Source: Allochromatium tepidum (GTDB taxonomy: Bacteria > Pseudomonadota > Gammaproteobacteria > Chromatiales > Chromatiaceae). Taken from it: a stretch of DNA of 64,000 bases. Of this stretch, positions 11,123 through 21,233 are shown piece by piece. How positions within the stretch are numbered: the first letter of the stretch is position 1; each line of letters begins with the position of its first letter. The translations under genes and the position numbers were made by a program. The stretch lies in contig NZ_AP024563.1 in the NCBI RefSeq assembly GCF_018409545.1, forward strand, positions 3,092,001 to 3,156,000, written 5' to 3'. The notes below the pieces were generated by a model, which was not told where the DNA came from, ran no database searches, and saw nothing but the letters and a program-made list of their open reading frames with translations.

Positions 11123-11337
11123 CACCGAGCGCGTTCCTCTCTCTCCCCCGAGCCGGGCGCCGCACGGACGGTCGATACGGGCGCCGGCCATCGATTGCCA
11201 TGATCCTCTCGGCCCTTGGCCCCGAGAATCGAGTGGTCGCGATCCTACCGGCTCCAGGGACGGCATAAAAGTCATTCAGCAAGGCTTGGCCCAGTCTTGT
11301 AAGATGTTGTGATCGACATATTGCCCGAGTTGAGACC

Positions 11338-11658
11338 ATGCTCGCGAGTATCCAGAACTATTACGAACGCCTGGTCCTGGAGTCCATCCGGGAGAAACTC
11401 TCGGGGCGGGACGAGGAATACGACGCCGACTTCGTGGCCGACCTCGCCTGCCTGGCGCTCAATGCGCTGCCGGCCCGCTATGTGCGCCATACGGTGGATC
11501 TCTGGTCCCATCTGGGGGACGGCGACCGCGCGACCCTGTCTCAGGAGGTCGACGACGCCGTCGAGGCCGCGCTCGTGGTGATGCACCGCCGCCGCGAGTT
11601 ACGCCGCACCGAGGCGGCCGAACAGGAGCCGGGCAAGATGCGCCTGCCCTGGACCTAA
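11338..11658 (+). CDS. ComFB-family protein (candidate cyclic dinucleotide receptor)
   Basis: The protein is 106 aa and carries ComFB-family hallmarks: an N-terminal helix IQNYYERLVLESI, an acidic DADFVADLACLALNALPARYVRH block (residues about 30-52) and a C-terminal helix. ComFB-like proteins have been described as c-di-NMP-binding receptors in cyanobacteria; no function can be read here. It lies next to fleQ (divergent) and meets the HDOD gene tail to tail, the two stop codons overlapping by four bases. Confidence 0.75.
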   Translation: MLASIQNYYERLVLESIREKLSGRDEEYDADFVADLACLALNALPARYVRHTVDLWSHLGDGDRATLSQEVDDAVEAALVVMHRRRELRRTEAAEQEPGKMRLPWT

Positions 11659-13100
11659 CCGGGCGTCTGCGAGACGAGGCGCTCCAGGGCCGTCTCGGCG
11701 AGCGCCGACAGGTGCAGGAACCCCTGATAGGCGCGCGCATCGAGCGCGCAGTCGGTCGATCGACGGTCGGCATAGACCAGACCGACCGGCCGACCGCCGA
11801 TCCACACCGAGCGTGCCATGAACGCCTCCACGCGCGTCAAGGTCTTGACGTCCTTGGGCACCTGGTCGCTCAGCTCGGTCCGGTTGCTCGCGTTCAGCCA
11901 TAGGGCACCTGGAGCGGTCATCAGGCGCTCGAAGAGTCCGCCCCGATCGAGCGACAGACTGAAACGGTTGAAGCCCGGCTCGAAATCCGTGCCGACGAGC
12001 TGTTCGGCCGTCAGGGTCCGCCGATCCGCATCCAAGGCGGCATAGACGACCCGGTTCAGCCCCAGACCGCGATGCAGTCCATGCAGCCAGTCCAGGACCA
12101 GCGTCTCGCGATCCTCGATCCGACCAGTCAAGGCCGCCGCGACCCGCTCCAGTTCATCGGTGCGCGGTGCCAGACAGAACAGGGCCGCACGCCGACGGTC
12201 GAGCCAGGACGAATCATCCGCCGCTGAAGCACGTGGCATCGTCTCCAGCGGCTTCAGACCGTACAGCACAGCGCGCTCGTTGAACCGGTCCAGCACCCGA
12301 TCGAGGCGATCGCACAGGGTCGCCGGGTCGCATTCAAGCAATTCCGAGACCAGTCTGAGATCCCCGCCCTGCCCCGGATGACGCCAACCGGCAAAGGCAT
12401 GGCGCGCGATCTGGGTCGCCAGCATCACGTACAGCGGGCGCGGATGACGCGCATTGCGCCCGCGCATCGACTCGCGCGCCATCTCCGGCAGGTTCCAGGC
12501 ACAGGCCAGCCCGTAGCCCAGCGCCTCCAGACTCGTGCTGAGCGTCACGTATTCGGCCTCGTGCGGCAGCACGTCCGGGTGCTCCTCCATCATCTCCAGA
12601 TAGCGGTTGATCCGGGCGTCGCCGCGCGCCAGCAGATACAGCTCGCCGAGATTGTTGAGCAGGGCGGCGAGCGCGATCTCGGCCGGCACCCGATCGCGTT
12701 CGAGTTCGGCCCAGTCCAGCGCCAGCCGCGCCGCGAGCAAGGCCCGGCCACAGCCGCGCCTGTAGTGTTCGAGCCGCCGGGCGTCGAGCACGTCCTCGGC
12801 CAGGGGGGCCTGACGTTCGAGCTCGGCCAGCGTCCGCAGTCCGAGCATGTGGATGGCGTCCTCCAGCCCCACGATCTCGCGGCGGAAATAGCGATGCTCG
12901 ACCGCGTTGGCCCGTTGCAGGACGCGCAGCGCCAGTCCGGGATCGCTCATCACCACCAGGGTGATGCGCCCGAGCGGTGCGTCCTCCTCGGCCAGCACCC
13001 GCGCCAGTTCGCGGCGCGTGCGTGCCTGGACCGGCAGCGTATCGAGCCGGGCCGTTGCGATCACCTCGTCCAACCACATCGATCCCATCGCGTCTCGCAT
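11655..13100 (-). CDS. HDOD-domain protein with C-terminal GAF-like domain
   Basis: The HDOD signature region covers about residues 1-230 (ITLVVMSDPGLALRVLQRAN, then VGLEDAIHMLGLRTL). A linker leads to a GAF-like domain (about 310-475: LVLDWLHGLHRGLGLNRVVYAALD ... GRPVGLVYADRR). HDOD-GAF proteins are common in bacterial signalling and motility but no reaction is known. The start is uncertain: ATG 13100 (481 aa) is given, with 13088 and 13079 also possible. An earlier start at 13169 would overlap the motA promoter. It is transcribed divergently from motAB. Confidence 0.8.
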   Translation of the reverse strand: MRDAMGSMWLDEVIATARLDTLPVQARTRRELARVLAEEDAPLGRITLVVMSDPGLALRVLQRANAVEHRYFRREIVGLEDAIHMLGLRTLAELERQAPLAEDVLDARRLEHYRRGCGRALLAARLALDWAELERDRVPAEIALAALLNNLGELYLLARGDARINRYLEMMEEHPDVLPHEAEYVTLSTSLEALGYGLACAWNLPEMARESMRGRNARHPRPLYVMLATQIARHAFAGWRHPGQGGDLRLVSELLECDPATLCDRLDRVLDRFNERAVLYGLKPLETMPRASAADDSSWLDRRRAALFCLAPRTDELERVAAALTGRIEDRETLVLDWLHGLHRGLGLNRVVYAALDADRRTLTAEQLVGTDFEPGFNRFSLSLDRGGLFERLMTAPGALWLNASNRTELSDQVPKDVKTLTRVEAFMARSVWIGGRPVGLVYADRRSTDCALDARAYQGFLHLSALAETALERLVSQTPG

Positions 13101-13128
13101 CCCCAAGCTGGAACCTAGGCGCCATCGG

Positions 13129-13160
13129 ATTGGTTGGCGCCGCTCGACGGATGCTATATT
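13129..13160 (+). promoter_or_regulatory. Candidate sigma-70 promoter for motAB
   Basis: The extended -10 element TGCTATATT (13152-13160) stands out in GC-rich surroundings. The possible -35 TTGGTT/TTGGCG elements upstream are poorly spaced (19 or 15 bases). It lies about 70 bases before the GTG of motA. No FliA-type element was seen. Confidence 0.4.
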
Positions 13161-13232
13161 AGCGGGCACGCGAAAGGCGCGTCATGCGCCATGACTCCAG
13201 ACATGCGCCAGTTGCTCGGATAGCCGCTCCCC

Positions 13233-14087
13233 GTGAACTTCATCCTGGGTTCGATCATCGTCTTCCTCTCCGTGCTCGGTGGCTTTGCCGCCGGCGGCGG
13301 CCATATCGAGGCGCTGTGGCAGCCCTTCGAACTGGTGATCATCCTGGGCGCGGCCGGCGGCGGTTTCGTCATCGCCAATCCGATGAGCGTGGTGCTCAAG
13401 TCGCTCAAGTCGATACCGGCCCTGTTCGCCGGCTCGAAGTACAAGAAGACCCATTACATGGACGCGCTCGGCTTCATGTACGAGCTCTTCAACAAGGCGC
13501 GCAAGGAAGGACTCATGGGCATCGAGGCCGACATCGAGGAACCCGGGAGCAGCGCGCTGTTCCAGAAATATCCGCTCATCCTCAAGGACCGTCACGCCAC
13601 AGAGTTCATCTCCGATTACATGCGGCTGGTGGTCAGCGGCAACATGAATCCCTTCGAGCTCGAGAACCTGATGGACATCGAGATCGACACCCACCATCAC
13701 GCCGCCGCCGAGGCGTCGCACGCCGTGCAGCAGGTGGCCGATGGTCTGCCCGCCTTCGGTATCGTCGCCGCCGTGCTGGGGATCGTGCACACCATGGCCG
13801 CGCTCGGCGGCCCCATGAGCGAGATCGGCGGACTGGTGGCCGCCGCCCTGGTCGGAACCTTCAGCGGCATCCTGTTTTCCTATGGCTTCGTCGGCCCCAT
13901 CGCCAGTTATCTGGGGCGAATGGCCGACGAGGAGACCCGCTATCTGTCCTGTCTCAAGGCCTGCATCCTGGCCACGGTGCAGGGGTACAGCCCCCAGGTC
14001 GCGGTCGAGTTCGGTCGCAAGACCATGCCGCCGGAACTGCGTCCAAACTTCCAGGAGTTCGAGCAGCATCTGCGCGGAACCAAGTAG
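13233..14087 (+). CDS. motA: Flagellar motor stator protein MotA
   Basis: MotA is the stator ring subunit that presses on FliG and, with MotB, forms the ion channel. The GTG-started protein is 284 aa, close to E. coli MotA (295). It has four hydrophobic segments (about 1-20, 28-50, 170-192, 200-222), a cytoplasmic loop with the motif ...RHATEFISDYMRLVVSGNMNP, and the family features PAFGIVAAVLGIVHTM and GPMSEIGGLVAAALVGTF. MotB follows after 21 bases. Confidence 0.95.
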   Translation: MNFILGSIIVFLSVLGGFAAGGGHIEALWQPFELVIILGAAGGGFVIANPMSVVLKSLKSIPALFAGSKYKKTHYMDALGFMYELFNKARKEGLMGIEADIEEPGSSALFQKYPLILKDRHATEFISDYMRLVVSGNMNPFELENLMDIEIDTHHHAAAEASHAVQQVADGLPAFGIVAAVLGIVHTMAALGGPMSEIGGLVAAALVGTFSGILFSYGFVGPIASYLGRMADEETRYLSCLKACILATVQGYSPQVAVEFGRKTMPPELRPNFQEFEQHLRGTK

Positions 14088-14108
14088 CGCGGGAGGCGCG
14101 AAGCGTCC

Positions 14109-15038
14109 ATGGCGATCAACGAGTCCAAACAGCCCATCATCGTCAAGAAGATCGTCAAGAAGGGCGGGCATCACGGCGGGGCCTGGAAGATCGCCTTCGC
14201 CGACTTCGCGACCGCCATGATGGCCTTCTTCATGCTGCTGTGGATCCTGGGCGCCACGACCGAGGAGCAGAAGGCGGCGATCTCGGACTATTTCAACAAT
14301 CCCTCGGTCTTCATGGGCATCGCGACCTCGCCCTCGCAGGCCATGGGCGAGGGCACAGGCTCCAAGCCCTCGCTCATCGACTTCGAGGGCGCGATCGACA
14401 TGGGGCCGCTCCAGGATCCCATGCTCGATCCCGAACAGATCGCGGCCCTGGCCGACGAGCAGGACGCCGCACGCCTGGCCTCACTCAAGGAGATCCTGGA
14501 GCACAAGCTGGATCAGAGCAGTACGCTGGCGCCCTACAAGGATCAGCTCCTGATCGACATCGTGCCCGAGGGGTTGCGCATCCAGATCGTCGACAAGGAG
14601 CACAGGCCCATGTTCGATCTCGGCAGCGCCAAGCTCAAGAACTATACCTCCGACATCCTGCGCGAGCTGGGCGCGCTGATCAATCAGGTGCCCAACCGCA
14701 TCAGTCTCACCGGACACACGGATGCGCGCCCGCTGGGAGATCCTTCCTACAGCAACTGGGAGCTGTCCACCGAGCGGGCGAACGCGGCACGCCGCGCGCT
14801 GGTGGCCGGCGGGATGCGTGCGGAGAAGGTCGGGCGCGTGGTCGGTTTCGCCTCGACCGTGCCCTTCGACAAGAGCGATCCGAACAACCCGATCAATCGT
14901 CGGATCAGTCTCATCGTGCTGACCCGCGAGGCCGACGAGGCCATGCATGAGGAGCGTGCGCTACTCGAATCCGGCCGTGAACCGGCGCCGCCGCGTCCTC
15001 CAGGTGTGCCGGCGCCTCCTGCGCCGTCCATCGATTGA
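14109..15038 (+). CDS. motB: Flagellar motor stator protein MotB
   Basis: MotB is the peptidoglycan-anchored stator subunit. The 309-aa product has a single transmembrane helix (about 28-50) with the ion-binding aspartate at position 32 (FADFATAMMAFFMLLW), a plug/linker region, and an OmpA-like peptidoglycan-binding domain (about 175-280: RISLTGHTDARPLGD, NWELSTERANAARRALV). A proline-rich tail follows. The downstream insertion sequence begins just after its stop, so motB is intact. Confidence 0.95.
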   Translation: MAINESKQPIIVKKIVKKGGHHGGAWKIAFADFATAMMAFFMLLWILGATTEEQKAAISDYFNNPSVFMGIATSPSQAMGEGTGSKPSLIDFEGAIDMGPLQDPMLDPEQIAALADEQDAARLASLKEILEHKLDQSSTLAPYKDQLLIDIVPEGLRIQIVDKEHRPMFDLGSAKLKNYTSDILRELGALINQVPNRISLTGHTDARPLGDPSYSNWELSTERANAARRALVAGGMRAEKVGRVVGFASTVPFDKSDPNNPINRRISLIVLTREADEAMHEERALLESGREPAPPRPPGVPAPPAPSID

Positions 15039-15044
15039 CGCCGC

Positions 15045-16180
15045 TGAAAGTTCTCCAGCCCGGTTAATTCAATTCCCTGTCAAGTCCCCGGAGATTGTAG
15101 ACACGCTTTTTGAAGCGTTCGGGGCGTTTCTCGCGCCGGTCCTTGAGTGCCTGGATCGGGGCGATGTGGCCGAGGGCTTTCTGCGGAAGGTGTTGGTTAT
15201 AGACCTGAACGTAGCGCTCGATGGTCCGGGCCAAAGACTCGGCGGAGTCGAAGCGGGTGGTGGTCAAGACCTCTGAAAGGCGCCCGTTGAAGCGCTCGAT
15301 CATGCCGTTGGTCTGGGGGGTGCGCGGCTGAATAAGGCGATGCTCAATGGTGTTGGCCGAGCAGACCTGATCGAAGCGATGGCGCCCGGTGGGTTCGCGT
15401 TCCCCCGTGGCACCGAAGCGGTCGGTGAATTCTTTACCGTTATCGGTCAAGACCTTGGTGATGTTGAACGGGGCCTTGGCGATGAGCCGCTCCAGGAAGC
15501 CGGCGGCGTTCCGGGCGGTTTTCTCGGGCAGGATCTCGACATAGACCCGGCGCGTGGCCCGATCGATCGCGGCAAAGAGGGACTGAGCGCGGTCCTCATC
15601 CGGCATTCGCGGCAGGTACTTCACGTCGACATGGACAAAGCCCGGTTCGTAGTCCTTGAAACACTTGACCGGGCGGGCGTCCGGATCGATGGGCCGGGGC
15701 CGGAGGGCCTGGAGGTTGGAGACGCCATGACGGCGCAGACAGCGATCCAGGCCCGAGCGCGAGACAGTGGTGCTGATAAACTCGTGGGTGACGGCCAGCA
15801 GGTCATCAAGCGGCAACAGGAGCGTTTTACGCAACTCGACCACGACCGCCTCCTGCGCCGGCGTCAGGCGCGTGTGGAGACGGTGCGAGGCGTCCTCGGT
15901 GCCGGAGCGCCGACGCCACTTCAACACCGTCTGACGGCTCCGCCCATAGCGCTCGGCCGGCTCGCGGGTCGAGCGCGTCGAGGACTGGCGTTCACGACGG
16001 ATGGCCGGTGTCGTGCGGGCGTTTTTGTGCAGACGGATGACCATGGCAACGAAACCTTCGCGTGTTCATTCTGGACGCGCTGGGCCGTGCTCAAACTCCG
16101 CGACAAGTCGCTGGAGCACCTCGCGGGCAAGGAACAAAGGATAACTCCTGCGCGGCACATAATCACACGGGACGCAACAC
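15045..16180. mobile_element. IS481-family insertion sequence (ends approximate)
   Basis: One DDE transposase gene fills the element. The left end must lie between the motB stop (15038) and the transposase stop (15064). The right end lies between the transposase start (16044) and the methyltransferase remnant that begins about 16180. I looked for terminal inverted repeats and target duplications and could not define them by eye, so the limits are estimates. Confidence 0.5.
15064..16044 (-). CDS. IS481-family transposase
   Basis: The 326-aa protein starts with a helix-turn-helix region (1-60: ERYGRSRQTVLKWRRRSG) and has an rve-type DDE core. The catalytic aspartates are in FVHVDVKYLP and VLTDNGKEF, and the glutamate in NGMIERFNGRL. 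The order and spacing fit IS481. The reading frame is uninterrupted, so the enzyme may be active. It sits between motB and a methyltransferase remnant. Confidence 0.9.
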   Translation of the reverse strand: MVIRLHKNARTTPAIRRERQSSTRSTREPAERYGRSRQTVLKWRRRSGTEDASHRLHTRLTPAQEAVVVELRKTLLLPLDDLLAVTHEFISTTVSRSGLDRCLRRHGVSNLQALRPRPIDPDARPVKCFKDYEPGFVHVDVKYLPRMPDEDRAQSLFAAIDRATRRVYVEILPEKTARNAAGFLERLIAKAPFNITKVLTDNGKEFTDRFGATGEREPTGRHRFDQVCSANTIEHRLIQPRTPQTNGMIERFNGRLSEVLTTTRFDSAESLARTIERYVQVYNQHLPQKALGHIAPIQALKDRREKRPERFKKRVYNLRGLDRELN

Positions 16181-16181
16181 G

Positions 16182-16430
16182 GGGATTGATCCCATCGGCT
16201 TGATACTGATCTTCCTTCTCCTTGATCTCATGTGCCACCAGCTCACGTTGGGCTTCGTTACCGCTGCTGAGCGCCTGCCGTACCTTCTCGGCCAGCCGGT
16301 TTTGCAGATAGTCGTCGATTTCGCCCGCGCGGGCGTTGAGGATGCGGTAGATACCGAAGTCGAGTTCCGGGCGGTCGATCTGGAAGATCTCACGCAGCTT
16401 GGCGACGAGTTCCTGAAATTTTGGGTTCTG
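16182..16430 (-). pseudogene. N-terminal remnant of a type III-like DNA methyltransferase
   Basis: Read from 16430 downward, the frame gives a stretch of about 80 residues that begins KFQELVAKLREIFQ, continues DRPELDFGIYRILNARAGEI, and ends EIKEKEDQYQADGINP. This resembles the N-terminus of large adenine-specific methyltransferases (Mod-like). A stop codon lies just upstream in frame (16431-16433), and after about 16182 the frame runs into insertion-sequence flank. The catalytic motifs (DPPY) are absent, so only a fragment remains. Family assignment is from memory of the motif. Confidence 0.5.
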
Positions 16431-16433
16431 TTA

Positions 16434-16687
16434 AGTTGGTCATGGCCTGCGACTGGGTGCATCGGGTGTAAGATTGACTATGACTGGCCATTCTAGCTAA
16501 AACACCTCGTTTGAAGCCTGCCATCGATTCGGAGAACTTATCGGCCGCACGCATCTTGACCACTTCCCGCGATCCCTGTAACGTCAACCTCTTTTTCAAT
16601 TTCTAGTCTTCTCTCTCCCGGAATCCTCAAGCCCGTCGGCGTTCCACGCCCGGCGCGCGGGTGGCGTTCCGGCGAGCGGGCCGAAGC
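16434..16687. other. Intergenic stretch upstream of ilvB, no supported gene
   Basis: This region has lower GC than its surroundings up to about 16610, then returns to high GC. A possible 69-codon frame on the minus strand has no recognisable domain. I see no leader peptide rich in branched-chain codons and no clear attenuator, so control of the ilv operon is not evident. Confidence 0.5.
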
Positions 16688-16701
16688 GGAGGTCGCTCAA
16701 G

Positions 16702-18465
16702 GTGTCACAGACTGATGCGCAACCAGAGGGGGCGGGGCCGGAACTGAGCGGGGCGGAGATCGTCATCCAGGCGCTGGTCGACGAAGGCGTCGAGCTGGTC
16801 TTCGGCTACCCCGGCGGGGCGGTACTGCATATCTACGATGCCCTGTTCAAACAGGGCTCGCTCAAGCACATCCTGGTGCGCCACGAGCAGGCGGCGGCCC
16901 ATGCGGCCGACGGCTATGCGCGCGCCACCGGTAAGTGCGGCGTCTGCCTCGTCACCTCGGGGCCGGGCGCGACCAACGCCGTCACCGGCATCGCCACCGC
17001 CTACATGGACTCGATCCCGATGGTGGTGCTGACCGGCCAGGTGCCCACGCCCTTCATCGGCAGCGATGCCTTCCAGGAGGTCGACACGGTCGGCATCACC
17101 CGTCCGTGCGTCAAGCACAACTTCCTGGTCAAGGACGTGCGCGATCTGGCCCTGACCATCCGCAAGGCGTTCCATATCGCGACCACGGGGCGTCCGGGGC
17201 CGGTCGTGGTCGACATCCCCAAGGACGTCACCGACCCCAACATCCGGATCCCTTACGTCTACCCGCGCGAGATCAAGCTGCGCTCCTACAACCCGGTGGA
17301 GAAGGGCCATCTGGGCCAGATCCGCAAGGCCGTCGATCTGATGCTCGCGGCCAAGCGCCCGGTGTTCTATACCGGCGGCGGCGTGGTGCTCGGCGACGGC
17401 TCGGCGCAACTGACGGAACTGGTGAAGGCGACCGGTTTCCCGATCACCAGCACCCTGATGGGCCTGGGCGCCTTCCCCATGACCGACCCGCAGTTCCTCG
17501 GCATGTTGGGGATGCACGGCACCTATGAAGCCAACATGGCGATGCACGAGACCGACGTGCTGATCGCCGTCGGCGCGCGTTTCGACGACCGCGTCACCGG
17601 CAAGATCGAGCATTTCTGCCCGCACGCCCGGATCATCCACATCGACGTCGACCCGTCTTCGATCGCCAAGAACGTCAAGGTCGATGTGCCGATCGTCGGT
17701 CAGGTCGCGAGCGTGCTCGCCGACATGCTCAGACTCTATCGCGAGCAGCAGCCGAAGTCGCCCGCCGGCGCGCTCGACGACTGGTGGGCCAAGATCGGCG
17801 AGTGGCGTGCGCTCGATTGCCTCAAGTATCCGGCCAACACCGAGGCCATCAAGCCGCAGTTCGCCGTCGAGACGCTCTACAAGGTCACCAACGGCGAACT
17901 CTATCTGGCCTCCGACGTCGGCCAGCACCAGATGTTCGCCGCCCAGTTCTATCAATTCGATAAACCGCGACGCTGGATCAACTCGGGCGGACTCGGCACC
18001 ATGGGCTATGGTCTGCCGGCGGCGATCGGCGCCCAACTGGCCCATCCCGAGGCGCAGGTGGCCTGTATCTCGGGCGATGCCAGCATCCTGATGTGCATCC
18101 AGGAGCTGGCGACCTGCCAGCAATACCGGCTGCCGATCAAGGTGGTGCTGCTCAACAACGGCTACATGGGCATGGTGCGCCAGTGGCAGGAGCTGTTCTA
18201 CGAGAGCCGCTACTCGCACTCCTATGTCGACGCGCTGCCCGACTTCGTCAAGCTCGCCGAGAGCTTCGGCCATGTCGGGATGCGGATCGAACGGCCCGAG
18301 CACCTGGAAGACGCCATGCGTGAAGCCTTCGCCATGCGTGACCGCTTCGTCTTCATGGATGTGATCGTCGACCCGACCGAGAACGTCTATCCCATGATCG
18401 CCGCCGGCAAGGGCCATCACGAGATGCAGCTCTCGCCGAGCCACTCCGACCGCGAACTGGCCTGA
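16702..18465 (+). CDS. ilvB: Acetolactate synthase, large catalytic subunit
   Basis: This ThDP/FAD enzyme condenses two pyruvates to 2-acetolactate, or pyruvate and 2-ketobutyrate to acetohydroxybutyrate, in isoleucine/valine synthesis. The 587-aa protein starts at GTG with a GGAGG site nine bases upstream (16688-16692). It has the N-terminal glutamate region (VFGYPGGAVLHIYDAL ... HEQAAAHAADGYARA), the central FAD domain, and the C-terminal ThDP motif GDASILMCIQELAT ... NNGYMGMVRQWQ. ilvH and ilvC follow, giving the standard ilvBHC operon. Confidence 0.96.
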   Translation: MSQTDAQPEGAGPELSGAEIVIQALVDEGVELVFGYPGGAVLHIYDALFKQGSLKHILVRHEQAAAHAADGYARATGKCGVCLVTSGPGATNAVTGIATAYMDSIPMVVLTGQVPTPFIGSDAFQEVDTVGITRPCVKHNFLVKDVRDLALTIRKAFHIATTGRPGPVVVDIPKDVTDPNIRIPYVYPREIKLRSYNPVEKGHLGQIRKAVDLMLAAKRPVFYTGGGVVLGDGSAQLTELVKATGFPITSTLMGLGAFPMTDPQFLGMLGMHGTYEANMAMHETDVLIAVGARFDDRVTGKIEHFCPHARIIHIDVDPSSIAKNVKVDVPIVGQVASVLADMLRLYREQQPKSPAGALDDWWAKIGEWRALDCLKYPANTEAIKPQFAVETLYKVTNGELYLASDVGQHQMFAAQFYQFDKPRRWINSGGLGTMGYGLPAAIGAQLAHPEAQVACISGDASILMCIQELATCQQYRLPIKVVLLNNGYMGMVRQWQELFYESRYSHSYVDALPDFVKLAESFGHVGMRIERPEHLEDAMREAFAMRDRFVFMDVIVDPTENVYPMIAAGKGHHEMQLSPSHSDRELA

Positions 18466-18481
18466 TTTGTAGGAACCGGAT

Positions 18482-20051
<1,570 letters not shown>

Positions 20052-20063
20052 TCCTTGATCCAT

Positions 20064-20093
20064 CCGGTGACGAAGCTTCGGCTTCGTCACCGG
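20064..20093 (+). terminator. Hairpin after ilvC (UUCG tetraloop)
   Basis: A perfect 13-base-pair stem (CCGGTGACGAAGC with its complement) closes on a TTCG tetraloop, starting 12 bases after the ilvC stop. No T run follows, so it may act as a processing or stability hairpin or a weak terminator on either strand. Confidence 0.6.
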
Positions 20094-20139
20094 CATCCAA
20101 AGCGTGTCAGACGCCCTCTTTATTGGCCAGTTGTGCGAA

Positions 20140-20157
20140 GTTAGCACGTAAGCTAAC
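20140..20157. promoter_or_regulatory. Inverted-repeat operator before the toxin-antitoxin pair
   Basis: The sequence GTTAGC-N6-GCTAAC is a perfect 6-base inverted repeat, 9 bases before the toxin ATG. It is a plausible binding site for the Xre-type antitoxin, which normally autoregulates such operons. Confidence 0.5.
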
Positions 20158-20166
20158 ATTTTCGGC

Positions 20167-20527
20167 ATGAACTGGACTGTCAGTTATTTCAATGAGCACG
20201 TGCAGCGTGAGATCAGCGAGTGGCCGGTCGGCATTTATGCCGACTTTTTTGCGACTCGTCTTTTTGATGGAGGAGCACGGTGCCGATCTGCGGCTACCGC
20301 ACTCCCGCGCCTTGGGGCATGGACTCTTCGAGCTGCGCTGCAAAGGCGAGGAAGGCATTGGCCGCGCGTTCTACTGCACGATGGTCGAACGCCGGATCGT
20401 CATCCTGCACAGCTTCATAAAGAAAACGCAGGAAACGCCTCCCCGTGAACTGAAGACGGCCCGCAAACGACTGAAGGAGGTCCGTAATGGAGACCGAACA
20501 ATTCAAGCCGGTGCGCCTCGATGCTAA
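20167..20527 (+). pseudogene. RelE/HigB-like (Gp49-type) toxin, frameshifted
   Basis: The first part (MNWTVSYFNEHVQREISEWP) and the second part (LVFLMEEHGADLRLPHSRAL, then ELRCKGEEGIGRAFYC) read as one Gp49/HigB-type toxin of about 119 aa if one T is removed from the six-T run at 20245-20250. As given, the frame shifts there and the N-terminal product ends early. It could be an inactivating mutation, a sequencing error, or a slippage site. The second part overlaps the antitoxin start by 41 bases. Confidence 0.75.
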
Positions 20528-20798
20528 GGCAGAACTTGCCCGCGCCATGCAGCGGCCCGAGTTCAAGGCGGCTTGGGATGGGCTGGAAGAAGAGTACTCC
20601 GCTCTCAACGAACTGCTTCGAGCACGCAAGCAGGCCGGCCTGACTCAAGAGGAAGTCGCGGCCCGCATGGGTACGACCAAAAGCGCCGTCTCCCGTCTGG
20701 AAGCCTCGATCCGCAGCGAAAACCACTCGCCCTCGTTCGCAACGCTGCGCAAATACGCGCATGCCTGCGGCAAACAGCTCGTCATCAAGCTGGTCTGA
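20487..20798 (+). CDS. Xre-type antitoxin (HigA-like)
   Basis: The 103-aa protein has a Cro/C1-type helix-turn-helix at about 45-95 (LLRARKQAGLTQEEVAARMGTTKSAVSRLE) and an N-terminal helical part. It follows a Gp49/HigB-like toxin gene, the reversed toxin-first order typical of HigBA. It should bind the toxin and repress the pair. Its stop lies three bases before the ybgC start, so the tol-pal operon may be read from the same transcript. Confidence 0.85.
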   Translation: METEQFKPVRLDAKAELARAMQRPEFKAAWDGLEEEYSALNELLRARKQAGLTQEEVAARMGTTKSAVSRLEASIRSENHSPSFATLRKYAHACGKQLVIKLV

Positions 20799-20801
20799 GC
20801 G

Positions 20802-21221
20802 ATGTCGACGGAAGATTCCCCCCGCTCCGGTTTCGACTGGCCGGTGCGTGTCTATTACGAAGACACGGACGCCGGCGGCGTCGTCTTCTATGCCAACTAT
20901 CTGCGCTTCATGGAGCGTGGCCGTACCGAATGGCTGCGCGCGCTCGGCTTCGAGCAGGACCAGTTGCGCGCGGAACAGGGCGTCGTCTTCGCGGTCACAG
21001 CGGTCGATCTCAAGTATCTGACCCCGGCGCGCTTCAATGAGCTGCTGACGGTGCGTTCCAGTCTCACCCACAAGGGCGGCGCCAGCCTGGAGTTCGAGCA
21101 AAATATCCTGCGCGTCACCGATCAGGCCGTCTGCTGTCGCGGTTCGGTCAAGGTGGCTTGTATCGATGCGGCGACCCTGCGTCCGCGCCGTCTGCCGGAC
21201 CGGCTGGCGGCGGCGATCTGA
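20802..21221 (+). CDS. ybgC: Acyl-CoA thioesterase YbgC
   Basis: A 139-aa hotdog-fold thioesterase. The motif YYEDTDAGGVVFYANYLRFMERGRTEWL (about 14-41) contains the catalytic aspartate region of the 4-HBT family. In gammaproteobacteria ybgC heads the tol-pal operon, as here (tolQ 13 bases on). The ribosome-binding site is weak, which fits translational coupling to the antitoxin gene that ends three bases upstream. Confidence 0.95.
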   Translation: MSTEDSPRSGFDWPVRVYYEDTDAGGVVFYANYLRFMERGRTEWLRALGFEQDQLRAEQGVVFAVTAVDLKYLTPARFNELLTVRSSLTHKGGASLEFEQNILRVTDQAVCCRGSVKVACIDAATLRPRRLPDRLAAAI

Positions 21222-21233
21222 GTAAAAAATCCC

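Noticed and set aside
15030..16185. Terminal inverted repeats of the IS481-type element
   Set aside because: Several short matches (for example AGTTNTCC) were found but none extended enough to be convincing.
15340..16203. 287-codon plus-strand frame across the insertion sequence
   Set aside because: It is mostly antisense to the transposase. The last part (WAVLKLRDKSLEHLAGKEQ) looked protein-like but I could not tie it to a family.
16600..16700. Leader attenuator or T-box before ilvB
   Set aside because: No leader peptide rich in Leu/Val/Ile codons, no T-box bulge sequence and no terminator/antiterminator pair could be seen.
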